Assembly: GCA_002794785.1 (NCBI GenBank)
Contig: NBBA01000010.1
Span: 806,001-870,000, forward strand
Origin: Coniferiporia sulphurascens
Taxonomy: Eukaryota; Basidiomycota; Agaricomycetes; Hymenochaetales; Hymenochaetaceae
DNA: 64,000 bases
Reading direction: 5' to 3'
The position numbers were made by a program, and so were the translations under genes. Positions 10,941 to 26,446 of the stretch are shown in pieces; within the stretch, counting starts at the first letter, position 1; every line of letters starts with the position of its first letter. The notes under the pieces were generated by a model that searched no databases, was not told the DNA's origin, and saw only the letters and a program-made list of their open reading frames with translations.

Positions 10941-11792
10941 GGCTATGCACTGGCACTGGACGCAGGGTTGTCGGGACGAACAGCGGGCGGCGAGGACAAT
11001 TGACGGTGCGGCGGCGCAAGCAGGCTCTGCTTGCGGCGCGGACCTAAACATGACATTACGTGATCATACCGTCTGTTGCGGTGATGGTGTCACGCAGGCT
11101 CGGCGAGTCCGGGTCTCTTTTGTGTGTTTCTCAAACGTCTTTTGTCCTTTTGTTCGCGCTCTAGTGAATTGATCCCTCGCTACCTCGCTTAAAATCGCTA
11201 TGGAATGCCATATCGGCCGTATCCATTCCCCTTCATTTCTTGCTGGCGATCCACCGGCGATAAGGGTGTGCTCTGGTGCAATGATACAGAACAAAGACGC
11301 GGAGGCAAATCATCACTTTGATTCCGGTGGTGGCGTCAATACTTGATATCTCATTGTCTGACTCGCCCCTTGCTCAAGCCGAGAGACTCGGATGCACCGA
11401 AGGGCAGGCAGATGCTCGCGGGACCTGGATGCGACTAAGCTTCGCATAAAAATGACCAGGCTGCACTGAAGCTTAATGGGTACTGGCGCAACTTGGTGAC
11501 TCAATTGAGTTTATGATGATGGTCCGTGCTTTTGTTCAGAAGTCATTGCTCAGGGCGCGTCAAACCTCTATTGTCCCAAATCTGATACCGTGGCAATGCC
11601 CCTCCCACTCCGTAAATCGCACGCATGCCTTCTCCATACTGCTCTGACAATAACGTGGAATCGGCATGAGCCAGTGCTGCGTTGGCTTCCTGCGCCCCCG
11701 ATGGATACAAAAGACCACTGGCAGTCGGGGCGATGCAATTCTACACACCCAATTCCTCCCTCCCTCTTCTTCCCCTTCGCAACTCGTCCGCC
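10941..11792. other. Divergent intergenic region
   Basis: The 852-bp stretch separates the minus-strand Atg43-like gene from the plus-strand OPT transporter. It includes possible 5' extension of the former (open to 11051) and the transporter's promoter. No TATA box, repeat or additional gene stands out. Confidence 0.45.
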
Positions 11793-14673
11793 ATGGACCA
11801 GAAGAGCGTGTCACCTGCGTATTTCCCGACCCTGACGCGCCGCCGTGTGCGACCTGACGTGCCCGAGGACGTCGATGTCGAGGAGGCCCTCCTCCATCTT
11901 AACGACCCGAACTGGGAGTTGGGCTCCTCCGAAGCGAGTTCTCTGAGTGGAGATTCCTTCGAGCTCGACCACAAGCACAAGTTCGCGAGCGATGTGCACA
12001 TCGGTCCGTCTCTCGGGTCGCCGACGGACTATGACACCGAGTCGCGGGCCGACTCTACGTACGAGCGGTCCACCACCGACTCGCGCATGCACTTCCGCTC
12101 TTCTGATGCCTTTGAATACGAAGAGTGAGTGCCTCGTCGCGTCCTGCTTACGCGTTCTGACAAGACTTTCCTTCAGCGAATCTCCGTACGCAGAGGTGCG
12201 GGCGGCTGTGGCCAACACGGACGATCCTACGATGCCTGTGAACACATTCAGAATGTGGTTCATTGGAATTCTGTTCACGATTCTCATTTCGGCGTTGAAC
12301 CAATTTTTCTCCATGAGGTGTAAGTGCTCATCGCTTTCGTGCAGTCCGTAGCGATGCTAATATCACTCCGGATTTTAGACCCCTCTGTATATATTTCTGG
12401 CCTGGTCGCTCAGCTTCTCGCTCTTCCCGTTGGGAAAGCGTTCGAACGCTTTTTACCTACAACGCGCTTTAACACTTTTGGCTATGTATGGTCACTCAAC
12501 CCGGGACCTTTCAACATCAAGGAGCACACCGTGATCACCGTCATGTCGAACGTTGTTGCGGGGGGTGTATACGCGACGGACATTATCGCGACTCAGGAGA
12601 TCTACTTCAACCAACACTGGGGCGCAGGCTATCAAATCATGCTTTGCCTGAGCTCGCAGCTCATCGGATACTCCTTCGCGGGTCTCGCACGTCAGTTCCT
12701 CGTGTGGCCATCTGCTATGCTTTGGCCTGGCGCGCTCGTCAACGCCGCGCTCTTCAACACGCTGCACAAGAACTATGGCCGCCAAGAAACAAAGCACATG
12801 TCGCGAGAGCGCTTTTTCTTGCTCGCAATGCTTGGGAGCTTCGTGTGGTACTGGTTCCCTGGCTATATCTTCACTGCGCTCAGCGTTTTCAACTGGGTCT
12901 GTTGGATTGCGCCGAACAACATCGTCGTTAACCAGCTGTTTGGCTACTCTACGGGTCTCGGCATGGGTTTCTTGACCTTTGATTGGACTATGATCTCGTA
13001 CATCGCGAGCCCGCTCGTAGTGCCGGTTAGTTCAGTTTTTCTTTTAACACTCCCGTTAAGCTAATATTCGATCATTCCAGTGGTGGGCGCAAGTCAACAC
13101 AATTGTGGCTTTCTTCGTTGTCTTCTGGATTATTACGCCGATTCTCTACTGTGAGTCCGATGTTTTCGCATATCGCGTAACCTCGCTGATAGCAAGCAAT
13201 CTCAAGACAAAAATGTGTTCTTTGCGAAGTTCCTCCCGATGTCTGCCTCGGTCGCTTTCGACAATACCGGGCTTACATATGACCCAAGCCTTATCATCCA
13301 AAACGGGACGTTCAGCGCAGAGGCCTACCAGGCGTATTCACCTGCGTACATTCCCATTACTCTGGCTATGGCGTACGGTATCTCGTTTGCTTCAATGACT
13401 GGAGTCTTCGTACACACTTTCCGTACGTGTCTTTCTCATTCTGTGCTTTCGTTATTGTTCTAATTACACTGCTTATGACTATACAGTCTGGTACCGTCAT
13501 GATATCGTCCGCCAGTTCCGCCGCTCTCTGAAGGACCAGCGCGATGTGCACTCGCGTTTGATGTCAGTCTACCCAGAAGTGCCGCACTACTGGTATGGCG
13601 CCATCGCGCTCGTCGCCTTCATCTTCGCAGTCATCACCATCGAGGTCTTTGACACGAAGCTCCCTGTGTGGGCGCTCGTCCTTGCCTTGATTGTCGCCCT
13701 TGTCTTCCTTGTACCCGTTGGCATGATCCAGGCTATTACGAACCAGACCGTAGCGTTACAGGTTCTCGCGGAGCTCATCGTTGGTTATGCGCTCCCTGGT
13801 CGACCTGTTGCGATGATGATCTTCAAGACATTCTCCTTCATCTCGCTTACACAAGCAATTGCGTTCCTTGGCGACCTTAAGCTTGGGCACTACATGAAGA
13901 TCCCTCCGCGCACGATGTACTTCGCACAGTGCATTGCTACCGTCATTTCAGTGTTCGTTGTCGTCGGCGTACAGGCCTGGATGTTCGAAAACATCCCTGA
14001 CCTGTGCTCGGCTGAACAGAAGGACCATTTCATATGCCCGAGTACCTCCGTCTTCGCTACCTCTGCTCTGCTCTGGGGCGGTATCGGGCCCCAACGTCTC
14101 TTCAGCTCCGGCGCACTGTGAGCACTTTTTTGATGCTATTTATATTCCACGTCTGAAATTAACACTCTTGCGTTGCCTAGGTACAATCCGCTCATGTACT
14201 TCTTCCTCATTGGCGCAATACTTCCGATTCCTTTCTACTTCCTTGCGCGGCGCTACCCCCTGTCGTACTGGCGCTTCGTGAATGTCCCGGTCATCTTTGC
14301 TGGTATCAGTATGCTCCCACCTGCAACGGGTATTAACTACTCTGCATGGTTTACGTTTGGCGCGATCTTCCAATACTTCATGCGTCGCTTCCACTTCCGC
14401 GTAAGCACTTTTATTTGTTTTCCCAAGATACCAATCTAACATTCCCTTCTCCTACAGTGGTGGATGCGCTATAATTACATTCTCTCTGCTGCCCTTGACT
14501 CGGGCGTCGCTATCTCGTTGATCGTGATATTCTTCTCGTTGCAGCTGCCTAAGGGTGGCGTAACGCTTAATTGGTGGGGAAACATCGTCTGGCAGAATAC
14601 GCTCGATGCTGTGGGCGCCCCATTCCTCACCCTGCCAGTTGGCGAGACGTTTGGCCCGACAACGTGGTCGTAA
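11793..14673 (+). CDS. Oligopeptide transporter (OPT family)
   Basis: Plasma-membrane proton-coupled importer of small peptides or metal-chelate/glutathione-type substrates. The ATG at 11793 (MDQKSVSPAYFPTLTRRR) opens an acidic, Ser-rich cytosolic N-terminus of about 110 residues; many short introns then separate a polytopic membrane domain. Family hallmarks include SMRYPSV (across a splice), SLNPGPFNIKEHTVITVMSNV, the loop YMKIPPRTMYFAQ, MWGGIGPQRLF-like LLWGGIGPQRLF, and a C-terminal region ending ETFGPTTWS. The NPG and KIPPR motifs are the classic OPT signatures. Predicted length is near 790 residues, usual for the family. The substrate cannot be assigned from sequence. Confidence 0.92.
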
Positions 14674-16422
14674 ACGTAGCGCGTGGACTCTCGGACGCTA
14701 GATTTTTTTCTTCTGACTTATTGTCTCTTACGTTTTTGGGCTTGCATTATTCCCGACCCTCTCCATTGCCTTGCTGGCTTCCCTTCCTTCCCTCCGCCGT
14801 TTCCAGCATTGGCGATCGCCTCTCACATCCGGCCGTGCCGGAAGTGACCTATCCCTTCTTTCCGCGTTTTGTTCCCCCGGTGAGAGACTAGTAAGCAGTC
14901 TTTATTGTTATTCATTCGGCGCTTCCCACGTTGCACGTTCCTTGATGGCTTCCCGCTCGATTCTTCCTACTCGATTCTCCTACTCGATTCCACTTCTTTC
15001 CTTTTTCTTTTGTCTCTGCCCAAAAGGGATATTGACTCTAATGCGGTACTCTGGATCCTCTGTTCCTTTTTGTTATTCTTTTCTCTCCATCTCCGCAACC
15101 TTGATTCCCCCATCCATTAGCATTTATTATCACTTCCATTGTAACAGCTGTATAACAAAATACTTCACGGCTTGACATGCAATAAACGCGATTCACGATT
15201 ACATGTTTGTTACTAAGCCTGTGGGCTCCTAGAATAACCAACAAATGGAGATACTCGATGTGTTATGAGTCTGCTTCATCTATGATTCTTGAATTGGACA
15301 ATTAGATGGGGCATGCATGCGGGACACTTGTTACTATGGATTGAAGTTCGGGAAGGAGGGATAGCGGCGCCCTCGTATCCATACCTACAGGCATGGAGCC
15401 AGGAGTGAGCACGACGCGAACGACAATTGTATCTCTTGTGCTAAGCCAGGGAATTTCAAGCGCATTGGGATTGGGACCAGACCGCTAGCTATCCTATTGT
15501 CCGAACATACTGTAAGTCCGAGGGTGCGTGGAATTGCGGGCGGGCGGTTGCGACCACGCTATGGTCTGCAGCCTGAACGAGCCGGGGGTACGGAGGGAAA
15601 TGGACGTCTGGGTGTTAGTTATTGTCCCAGATGCAAATGTCATGGGCGGGCCTGAATGTCCCCCCCCACTACCGTTGTGGCCATCATTGCACTGGTGTAC
15701 GACGGCAGGAACTACCAGTAATGCTGGCGACTATTGATACGGGATGGCGCTGCACTCTTGTCTTCTTACTCGAATTGATTGGACCAAGGAGCCCGGGTCG
15801 CGAAAGGAGAAACCATGTTCTATTGTAAGGAAACAAAGTTCACGATTGTCATCGCGTCCAGACCTCTCTGTGGGTTGGTGGAGGGTTTCTAGATAAGCCG
15901 GGACAGAGCATCCAAGTTTGTTGGCGGGAGCAGACGCAAGATAAAGTAAGTTTTGTGTGCGACCTTCGACAAACGGGCTGGAGAGGGTACTATCGTACCT
16001 GACTTGTCCGAAGGCACGAAGGCGTATTGCTGGAGTGTCGGTTCTTCCTTTATACCCAGATTACAGAATTACGGAACTCTACCAGCTTGACCACTGAGCA
16101 CTGAATCTTCAACTACTCTTGCTTGAAAACTAGCCACAGACACCGGCCCGTTCGAGCAAAAAAAAGGTGCGGTGAAGACATGCGTGATCCTGGCAAGCAG
16201 CGGAGTCGAACATGAGCGCTGTGACTGCGTGATCAATTTTGCGTGACGTGCGCGTTCCCAGTCGCGTCCTCAGGCTCAGGCTGCAGCTGCGCCCCAGCTA
16301 CCACCACTACTAGTATTTCAGCCCGGGACTCGTCCGCACAGGTGCCTCTCCTTTCACTCTCACCATCACTTAGCCTACCCATCGACATCGACGGCCTTGA
16401 AATACCCTAAACAAAAAGCAAA
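14674..16422. other. Gene-free stretch of 1.75 kb before RPA3
   Basis: The first 450 bp are pyrimidine-rich 3' flank of the OPT gene, with an AATAAA hexamer at 15181-15186. The remainder has no open frame over 70 codons with any family feature. Near 16076-16100 the minus strand resembles a tRNA D-arm, but no matching anticodon, T-arm or acceptor stem follows, so no tRNA is called. Confidence 0.45.
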
Positions 16423-16974
16423 ATGGAGCACAGCGCACCTCGAGTCAACTCTGCGCGCCTCGGCGACTTCGTCGGGCGTACCGTGCGCCTAGTGTGCAAA
16501 GTCGAGCGGGTTCGTCGACCGTTCCGCAGCTCCCTTTTTCGAGAGAAACACAAACGGCCGGAGACTGATTATTTTCCCCTCGTTCCTGCTCCCTTTTTCA
16601 GGTGAAAGGCATGTCGGCGATCGTGCGCGCGACAGACATGGGTCAGGTCGAGGTGAAGATGACTACGGTGTGTACAGCTTCAATCCCGCGGCTATCCATC
16701 TAACTGCTTATGCTGCGCATTTCATTTCCAGGACGCCCAGATTGGAGACACGTTCGTCGAGGTGATCGGGACAGTCGAGGACGCGAATGTCGTGAAGATG
16801 CACGCGTGCATAGATCTCGGCTCTGAGCTCGGTGCGTAGTTGTCACATATATGTACAGGATTTCCGGGTGCTCGGACTCATAGATTCCCCCACCGTTTTC
16901 ATCACACAGATTTAGAACTTGTTAACGATTGCATTAACCTCTGCCACGACCCGAGGTTCCAGAGCATCTTCTAA
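16423..16974 (+). CDS. RPA3: Replication protein A 14-kDa subunit (RPA3)
   Basis: Smallest subunit of the nuclear single-strand DNA-binding heterotrimer RPA, needed for replication and repair. Exons 16423-16509, 16602-16667, 16732-16831 and 16910-16974 sum to 318 nt, or 105 residues. The protein is a single OB fold: NSARLGDFVGRTVRLVCKV, then KGMSAIVRATDMGQVEVKM, TFVEVIGTVEDANVVKM, and the trimerisation helix ELVNDCINLCHDPRFQSIF. The first donor is placed at GAGCGG|GTTCGT because this keeps the expected spacing CKV-x3-KG; an upstream GT would delete three residues. None of the exons is long enough to stand out alone. Confidence 0.9.
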
Positions 16975-17398
16975 ATTAACACGTTTCCGTTTCCATTCTA
17001 TCCGCTTTCTTCGTACGCTCTTAAAATTGTAACATGTAGTTCAAACCCTAATTCGCTCAAGCTGTACGAGTAACATCTGCACGCAATTGATTTCTCTGCT
17101 TGTATCTCAGTCCGCACGCTCGGTTTGCCGGCTATGAGTTCTGGAAGGCATCGCGCGGCTGCTGCGGTGCCCGCGCTTTACAATCTACACAATCCAGGTC
17201 GTCTATGTATCGTACCACTTGCACTGCGTACACATGTATTGTACAAGTTGTACATGGAACAGTTACATGGTGATTGTCATCTCCTGATTCGTCGTCTCTG
17301 GACTGACTCCCTTTGGGCTAAGGACAGCGCGCAGCTCGGCTAGGGTCCCCAACCAACCTCGGAGCAGGCCCTGTCGGTCGTACGTCAAGGTAGTCAGT
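16975..17398. other. Convergent 3' flanks of RPA3 and RLI1
   Basis: The 424-bp stretch between converging genes contains only short frames. A 72-codon plus-strand frame at 17125-17343 has no family features. Confidence 0.45.
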
Positions 17399-19607
17399 CT
17401 ACTCTTCGAGGAAGAAGTAGTTGCCCGCAACTATTTGCGGGAATGTCAATAAAAGTGCGAATACCAGGAGTACGGCTAGTGATGTATGACGCACCTTTCT
17501 GCTCCCTGTCCTTGATACTGTTGAGCTTGTTGACACGCGGCCGGAAGTTCGTCGGGTCGCGGCGGAAAGTGATCTCGAGAGATGCTAGGAATTTGTTCAT
17601 GCCGGTGAGGAGCGACTGTGGGGGCGTCGCAGTCGCAGAAATGGCCGGCTGGCCCTCAAAGACGATCACGCGGTCCGCGAGGTACGTCGCCATGATAAAA
17701 TCGTGCTCAATGACAAACGCCGTTTTCTTTGCATGCAGAATGAAGCGCTTGATGACCTTGCTCGCGATAATACGCTGCTCGGAGTCCAGGAAACTGTGGG
17801 AGGATAACAAATGAGTTGGGACACGGGGTATATGCGGGAAGGGAACTTACGAGCTGGGCTCGTCGATGAGGTAGACGGAGACGTTGGGCTTGCCGAGGGC
17901 GAGCACGATGGCGACGCGCTGCAGCTCTCCTCCGGAGAGCGTCTTGACGTCCTGGTCCATGATGTTCTCGAGACTCATCGGTTTAAGGACGTCCGTCTGG
18001 AACTGGGGGTGCATGAACGCTTGCTTGATCTGCTTGAGCAGCAGCATGCGGACCGTGCCGGGGAACTTGGGCGAGATCGTCTGCGGCTTGAGCGAAACCG
18101 CGAGTGTCTGCTTGTCCGTCTCGACGTCGGGTATATCACCTGCGAGTAGCTTCACGAACGTCGTCTTCCCTGTGCCGTTCTCGCCGAGCATCACGATGAT
18201 TTCCGAGTCCGTGAACGAACCCGCCTCGACGGTGAGCTTGAACCCGCCGTTCGTCTTCGTCATCGACGGGTACGAGTAGTGTCGCGTTTTGTCGAGCAAA
18301 ATCTCTTCTGCGGTCTCCACCATCTTGAAGGACAGCGACTCTTCGCGGAAGCGCAAGTTCTCGGTCGGAATGAAACCGTCGAGGAAGATGTTGATTCCCT
18401 CCCGCACGGAATAAGGCATAGTCACTACGCCGTACATTGACGGTTTCCCGTACAGACAGCAAACATAGTCTGACAGGTAATCGAGCACCGACAAATCGTG
18501 CTCAACAGCAATAACATAGCAGTCCGGATGCAGTAGCGAGCGAATGACCTCTGCTGCTCTTAACCGCTGCTTGACATCGAGATAACTCGAAGGCTCGTCA
18601 AACATGTACCTAGATCGTTTTCGATGTCAGATCTACAGCATGTATCCGACGCGAGTGGACCATACGCACACGTCTGCCCTCTGAATGCACGACATCGCGA
18701 TCGCGAACCGCTGGAGCTCTCCTCCTGAAAGCTGGCCAACTTCACGCTCAAGAACCTCGTTCAACTCAAGCTCGTCACACATGCGCTGCTTGTTGTCGAG
18801 TTCGAGCTTCGAGTCAAGCATTTGAGACACGGTTAATTTTCCCTTGATGGCACGGGGGATATGATCGACATATTGCGGCTTGATGAGTGCCTTGAGGTTG
18901 TCTTCCAGTACTTTTGTGAAGTAGTTTTGCAGCTCAGAACCACGGAAAATATTTGAGGATCTCCTGCCAGTCTGGAGGATCCTGGAAAGACGGCCGTGCT
19001 TATTTCGGAAAAAGCGCATACAGAGAGCGTAAACAAAAACTCACGTCATATCTCCCAGATTCGGCTTGAGCTTTCCTGCTAGGATTTTCAAAGCTGTACT
19101 CTTTCCGATACCATTTGTCCCGACCAAACCCAACACCTGACCCGGCCGTGGCGTAGGTAAACGATGTAATTTAAAGGCGTTGGCAGTGTATCGATGGGTA
19201 ACTTGCGATTCTAGGTCTGTTGGTAGGTTGATGATAGCGATGGCCTCGAACGGGCATCTGTAGACCGATGATTAAGATGATCGGAGAGTAGCTGCTTACG
19301 AGCACTTACTTTTTAACGCAGATACCGCATCCAATACATAAGAACTCAGAAATGAAGGCGATCTTGTCGGTCGGTTTGACCTCGATACACAACTTTCCTG
19401 AAATTTCCGTCAGAACTCGTTGAATGGCGTCTCTAAGCGTGAGCCTAACCCATTTTTACGACCGGACATGACTACGATGACAATATTCAGCGAGGTGGAA
19501 TACGTTAAGATCGAGAAGTGGCGCACCTTTTTGCACTCCTGCGCACACCTTTTGGGCTTGCACCTGTTGGCATCGACGATGGCGATACGGGTGATTTTAT
19601 CGGCCAT
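17399..19607 (-). CDS. RLI1: ABCE1/RLI1 ribosome-recycling ATPase
   Basis: Essential soluble iron-sulfur ABC ATPase that splits terminated ribosomes and aids initiation and ribosome export. Start ATG 19605-19607 ([21 protein letters not shown]). The ferredoxin-like N-terminus carries the two-[4Fe-4S] cysteine pattern ([43 protein letters not shown]) and is rebuilt over three introns. NBD1 has GTNGIGKST and [11 protein letters not shown]2 has GENGTGKTT and a second LSGGELQR, with DEPSSYLD and DEPSS Walker B/D-loop segments. The last exon ends AGNYFFLEE, the invariant ABCE1 C-terminus. At least eight introns split the gene. Assignment is certain; minor junctions are approximate. Confidence 0.96.
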
Positions 19608-20425
19608 GGTTGGCGGCGATGAGGGGGTGAGCTGCTGCACAAAATCCGAAAGTTTCAAATCGAGACCTCTTGAATGCACGTCTCCCAATTCGTCAGAATG
19701 CTGTGACTTGCGCGTGACGTGACGACGGATGGGTCAGAGTTCGGCCCCGTCCCGACGGTCCCGCCTTCAACTGCTTACATCCTTACGGCACTTTCACAGT
19801 TACTGTCGAGTTCAATCCTTTTTGTCAGACTCAGATATTGGCATTCGCGTGAAGGCGCCTTGAATGTGGATTTTTGGGGGGAGGCTTATACAGAATGTAC
19901 GACATACAGTCTTACTTTAGGCTTTGGACACTTTTCTGGCGCGAATCTGGCCCATCTAGAGCTGGTGAACAATTATTCGACTCCTCTGTTTATCTGTTCA
20001 TCGGGTTTTTACCTACAAGCATATGAAAGCTCCTGTTTTTTTATATCAGTGGCAAGTTTCTGGACACGGGCACATGCGAAGTCCTCGGACGTCACCGGTC
20101 GGGGAATCTAATCTTCGGATCGAGCACGTTACACCCCGCGCGCTTTGTTTTGCCTTTACGGACCGTCGCTTATGAGTTGCGAACATCGCTTCCAATCTTT
20201 CTACGCTTCGCTCTTGGAAAGCTGATCATATGACGAAATGAACTCCAATCGCGTCTTACAAGTTCTCCTGTCTTCGTTCTGCCGGTGCTCAGCAGGTCTC
20301 CAAGCGGCTCGCGTGCATCCCGATGTTCGCTGTGGTCTCAAAGTATATAAACCAAATGAAAGTCCCCGAGGTTGTCGCGGACCTCCAGAGACCAACGTCG
20401 TTTCACGCCAGTGGCCGCTCTAGCT
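19608..20425. other. Divergent promoter region RLI1 / GH1
   Basis: The 818-bp stretch separates RLI1 (minus) from the glucosidase (plus). An open frame of 130 codons at 19719-20111 has no domain signature. The only element I can point to is the TATA box of the GH1 gene, listed separately. Confidence 0.5.
20344..20350 (+). promoter_or_regulatory. TATA box of the GH1 gene
   Basis: A perfect TATATAA lies 76 nt upstream of the start codon, a usual distance for a regulated fungal gene with a short leader. Secreted glycosidase genes are commonly TATA-driven. Confidence 0.55.
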
Positions 20426-24672
<4,247 letters not shown>

Positions 24673-24986
24673 TAACGACTAGTAGCAAACTTCATTACGC
24701 GTGTATAGCTATCGTCTGTTTGGGAATGTACTTTTTTTCCTTGTTCGAATGACTTTTTCCCGTGTCTTAGCTAGTGTGGTTGTGCTCGTGCGGCGGGATT
24801 TCTTTGTATACGACCGACGCCGGACGGCGCGAGCCAGTTCCGGCGGCCCCTGAATATATGGGCGACTGATGGCTACTGACCCCTGGGCCAGAGCCGGAGG
24901 CCATGCGAGGTATCGCTCCGAGGATTAAGCGAAATGTAAGTCTTTCCCCAGACTCGACGCTACTCGCCATCCAAGTAACGACGACT
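24673..24986. other. Short intergenic region before the PIG-L paralogue
   Basis: The 314-bp stretch is the UBC4 3' flank and the promoter of the next plus-strand gene. The reading frame of the paralogue is open back to an ATG at 24903, so the last 84 bp may be coding. Confidence 0.4.
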
Positions 24987-26093
24987 ATGGCAAGGAAAGT
25001 CGTCTCAAGCCCCAAAGGCCCGGTGGAAAAGAAACCAGCAGAGGCCGCGACAACGTCGTCTTCGCCCAGGCCTGCAACGCAGGTGCGGCCTCCGGCGCGG
25101 AACACAAACAGTGGGGGTCTGATGTCGGGGACGATGATGTTTCGCCTACTTTTTCTTCTCGTCCCGCTCGTGCAAATGCTATGGACGTCCGAGGCGCCGC
25201 TCCGCCCATTTGCAGGCGTGCGCGACTCCGAGACGGGTATTGTCGGTGACGAACTCATATTTCCGCGTATCCTGCTCGTCGCTGCGCACCCGCACGACGC
25301 GCTGCTGTTTGCGCCGACCGCGCTCTCGCTACTGAGTCCTGAGAAGAGGGGTAACGCGGAGCTGTTCGCGCTTGTTGTGGCAGGCGGTGAGGCGAAGAGT
25401 GAGTGGGCGAACTGCTGGAATGTATTGGGCTTGGAGAGCGGGAAGCGGTTTGTGTTGGATGTGCCGTGAGTGACTTTTCCTTCGATATGTGTCTTAGTCG
25501 TCTCAACTAATGGTCGGCTGTAGAGAACTCGAGGGTAACGCGGAGGCGGTCTGGGACCCGAGCGTTATTGCAAAGCATATCGAACCATTTATCCTGGAAC
25601 ATGGCATCGACACCGTACGTACTTATTTCTCGTACCTTACAAACGTACTAATCCTCCCTTCGCCCGATAGATCCTCTCGTTCGACTCCGAGGGCATCACA
25701 GGAAACCCACAGCACCAAGCGCTCTCCTCCGGGCTCTCCTCGCTCGTCGCCTCGCCCTCCCTCGCCTCCGCCCTCGCCGCGCAGCCCGCATCGGAGCGCA
25801 ACCCGACAGCACCGCGCCTCTTCGTGCTGACCTCGCGCCCGTGGTGGCGCAACTTCTCCGTGCTCACGCCGATCATCGAGCACGTCGCGCTCGGCGTGCG
25901 CGCGGTGACCTTCGACGTGGCCAAGGCCCGGGCGGAGGGCACGCGCGCGCCGACGTTCTTCGTTAGTGATGTCAAGTCGTACGGGCGGGCGTGGTCTGCG
26001 CTCCGTGGGTTCTCGGACCAGTTTATGCCGCGCCAGTTGGCGATGTGGGCCCTGGGGAGGAGCTTGTGGGCGAATGAGTGGGTCGAGGTTTGA
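24987..26093 (+). CDS. PIG-L-like paralogue lacking acid/base residues (probable pseudoenzyme)
   Basis: Paralogue of the GPI12 deacetylase at 8738-9924. Exons 24987-25465, 25524-25614 and 25671-26093 encode 330 residues, one fewer than GPI12, and both introns fall at the same positions and phases (after VLD[EV]P and after H[KG]ID). An N-terminal basic/Pro-rich stretch precedes a membrane helix (FRLLFLLVPLVQMLW). The catalytic motif is AHPHDA where GPI12 has AHPDDE, so the Asp that acts as general base in this fold is His. The second motif is GITGNPQH against GISSHPNH, losing the first His. The presumed zinc ligands (His and second Asp of motif 1, last His of motif 2) remain. An upstream ATG at 24903 is an alternative start. 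Deacetylation by this protein is unlikely; a binding or regulatory role is inference. Confidence 0.85.
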
Positions 26094-26446
26094 AGCTCTG
26101 GATGTGTTCCTTTCATCCCGTTGATGTGCTACAAAAATTCTTAGCATGTTGTTTTCCATTCTCCTGACACTATTCTCCTAGTATTGCACATTCATGTAGT
26201 GACTGACGCGCGGCTAGCTGCTGCCCGTCTCATAATCTGTCCCCAAAATCTACTATGTCATCTTTCTATACATATACAAACATACTCATGATCGGAGACT
26301 CCAAAGATTGGGTGAAAGTGAGTTGATAGCAGACGTTTACAGATGAGTAACTACATGAGCAGAGCAGAAGGAGAAAACGTATATATTGTACATTAGCATC
26401 AGCGCTCCGGGCTTCATGCCGGACAGTCGGCAAATTTATGAGCCTT
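26094..26446. other. Convergent 3' flanks of PIG-L paralogue and PIN4
   Basis: The 353-bp AT-rich stretch lies between converging genes; I see no coding sequence, repeat or RNA gene. Confidence 0.45.

Noticed and set aside
16020..16220. tRNA-like fragments on the minus strand (D-arm-like sequence near 16076-16100, GTTCGACTCC B-box-like sequence near 16186-16195)
   Set aside because: The two pieces do not belong to one cloverleaf, and neither has a matching acceptor stem or anticodon arm.
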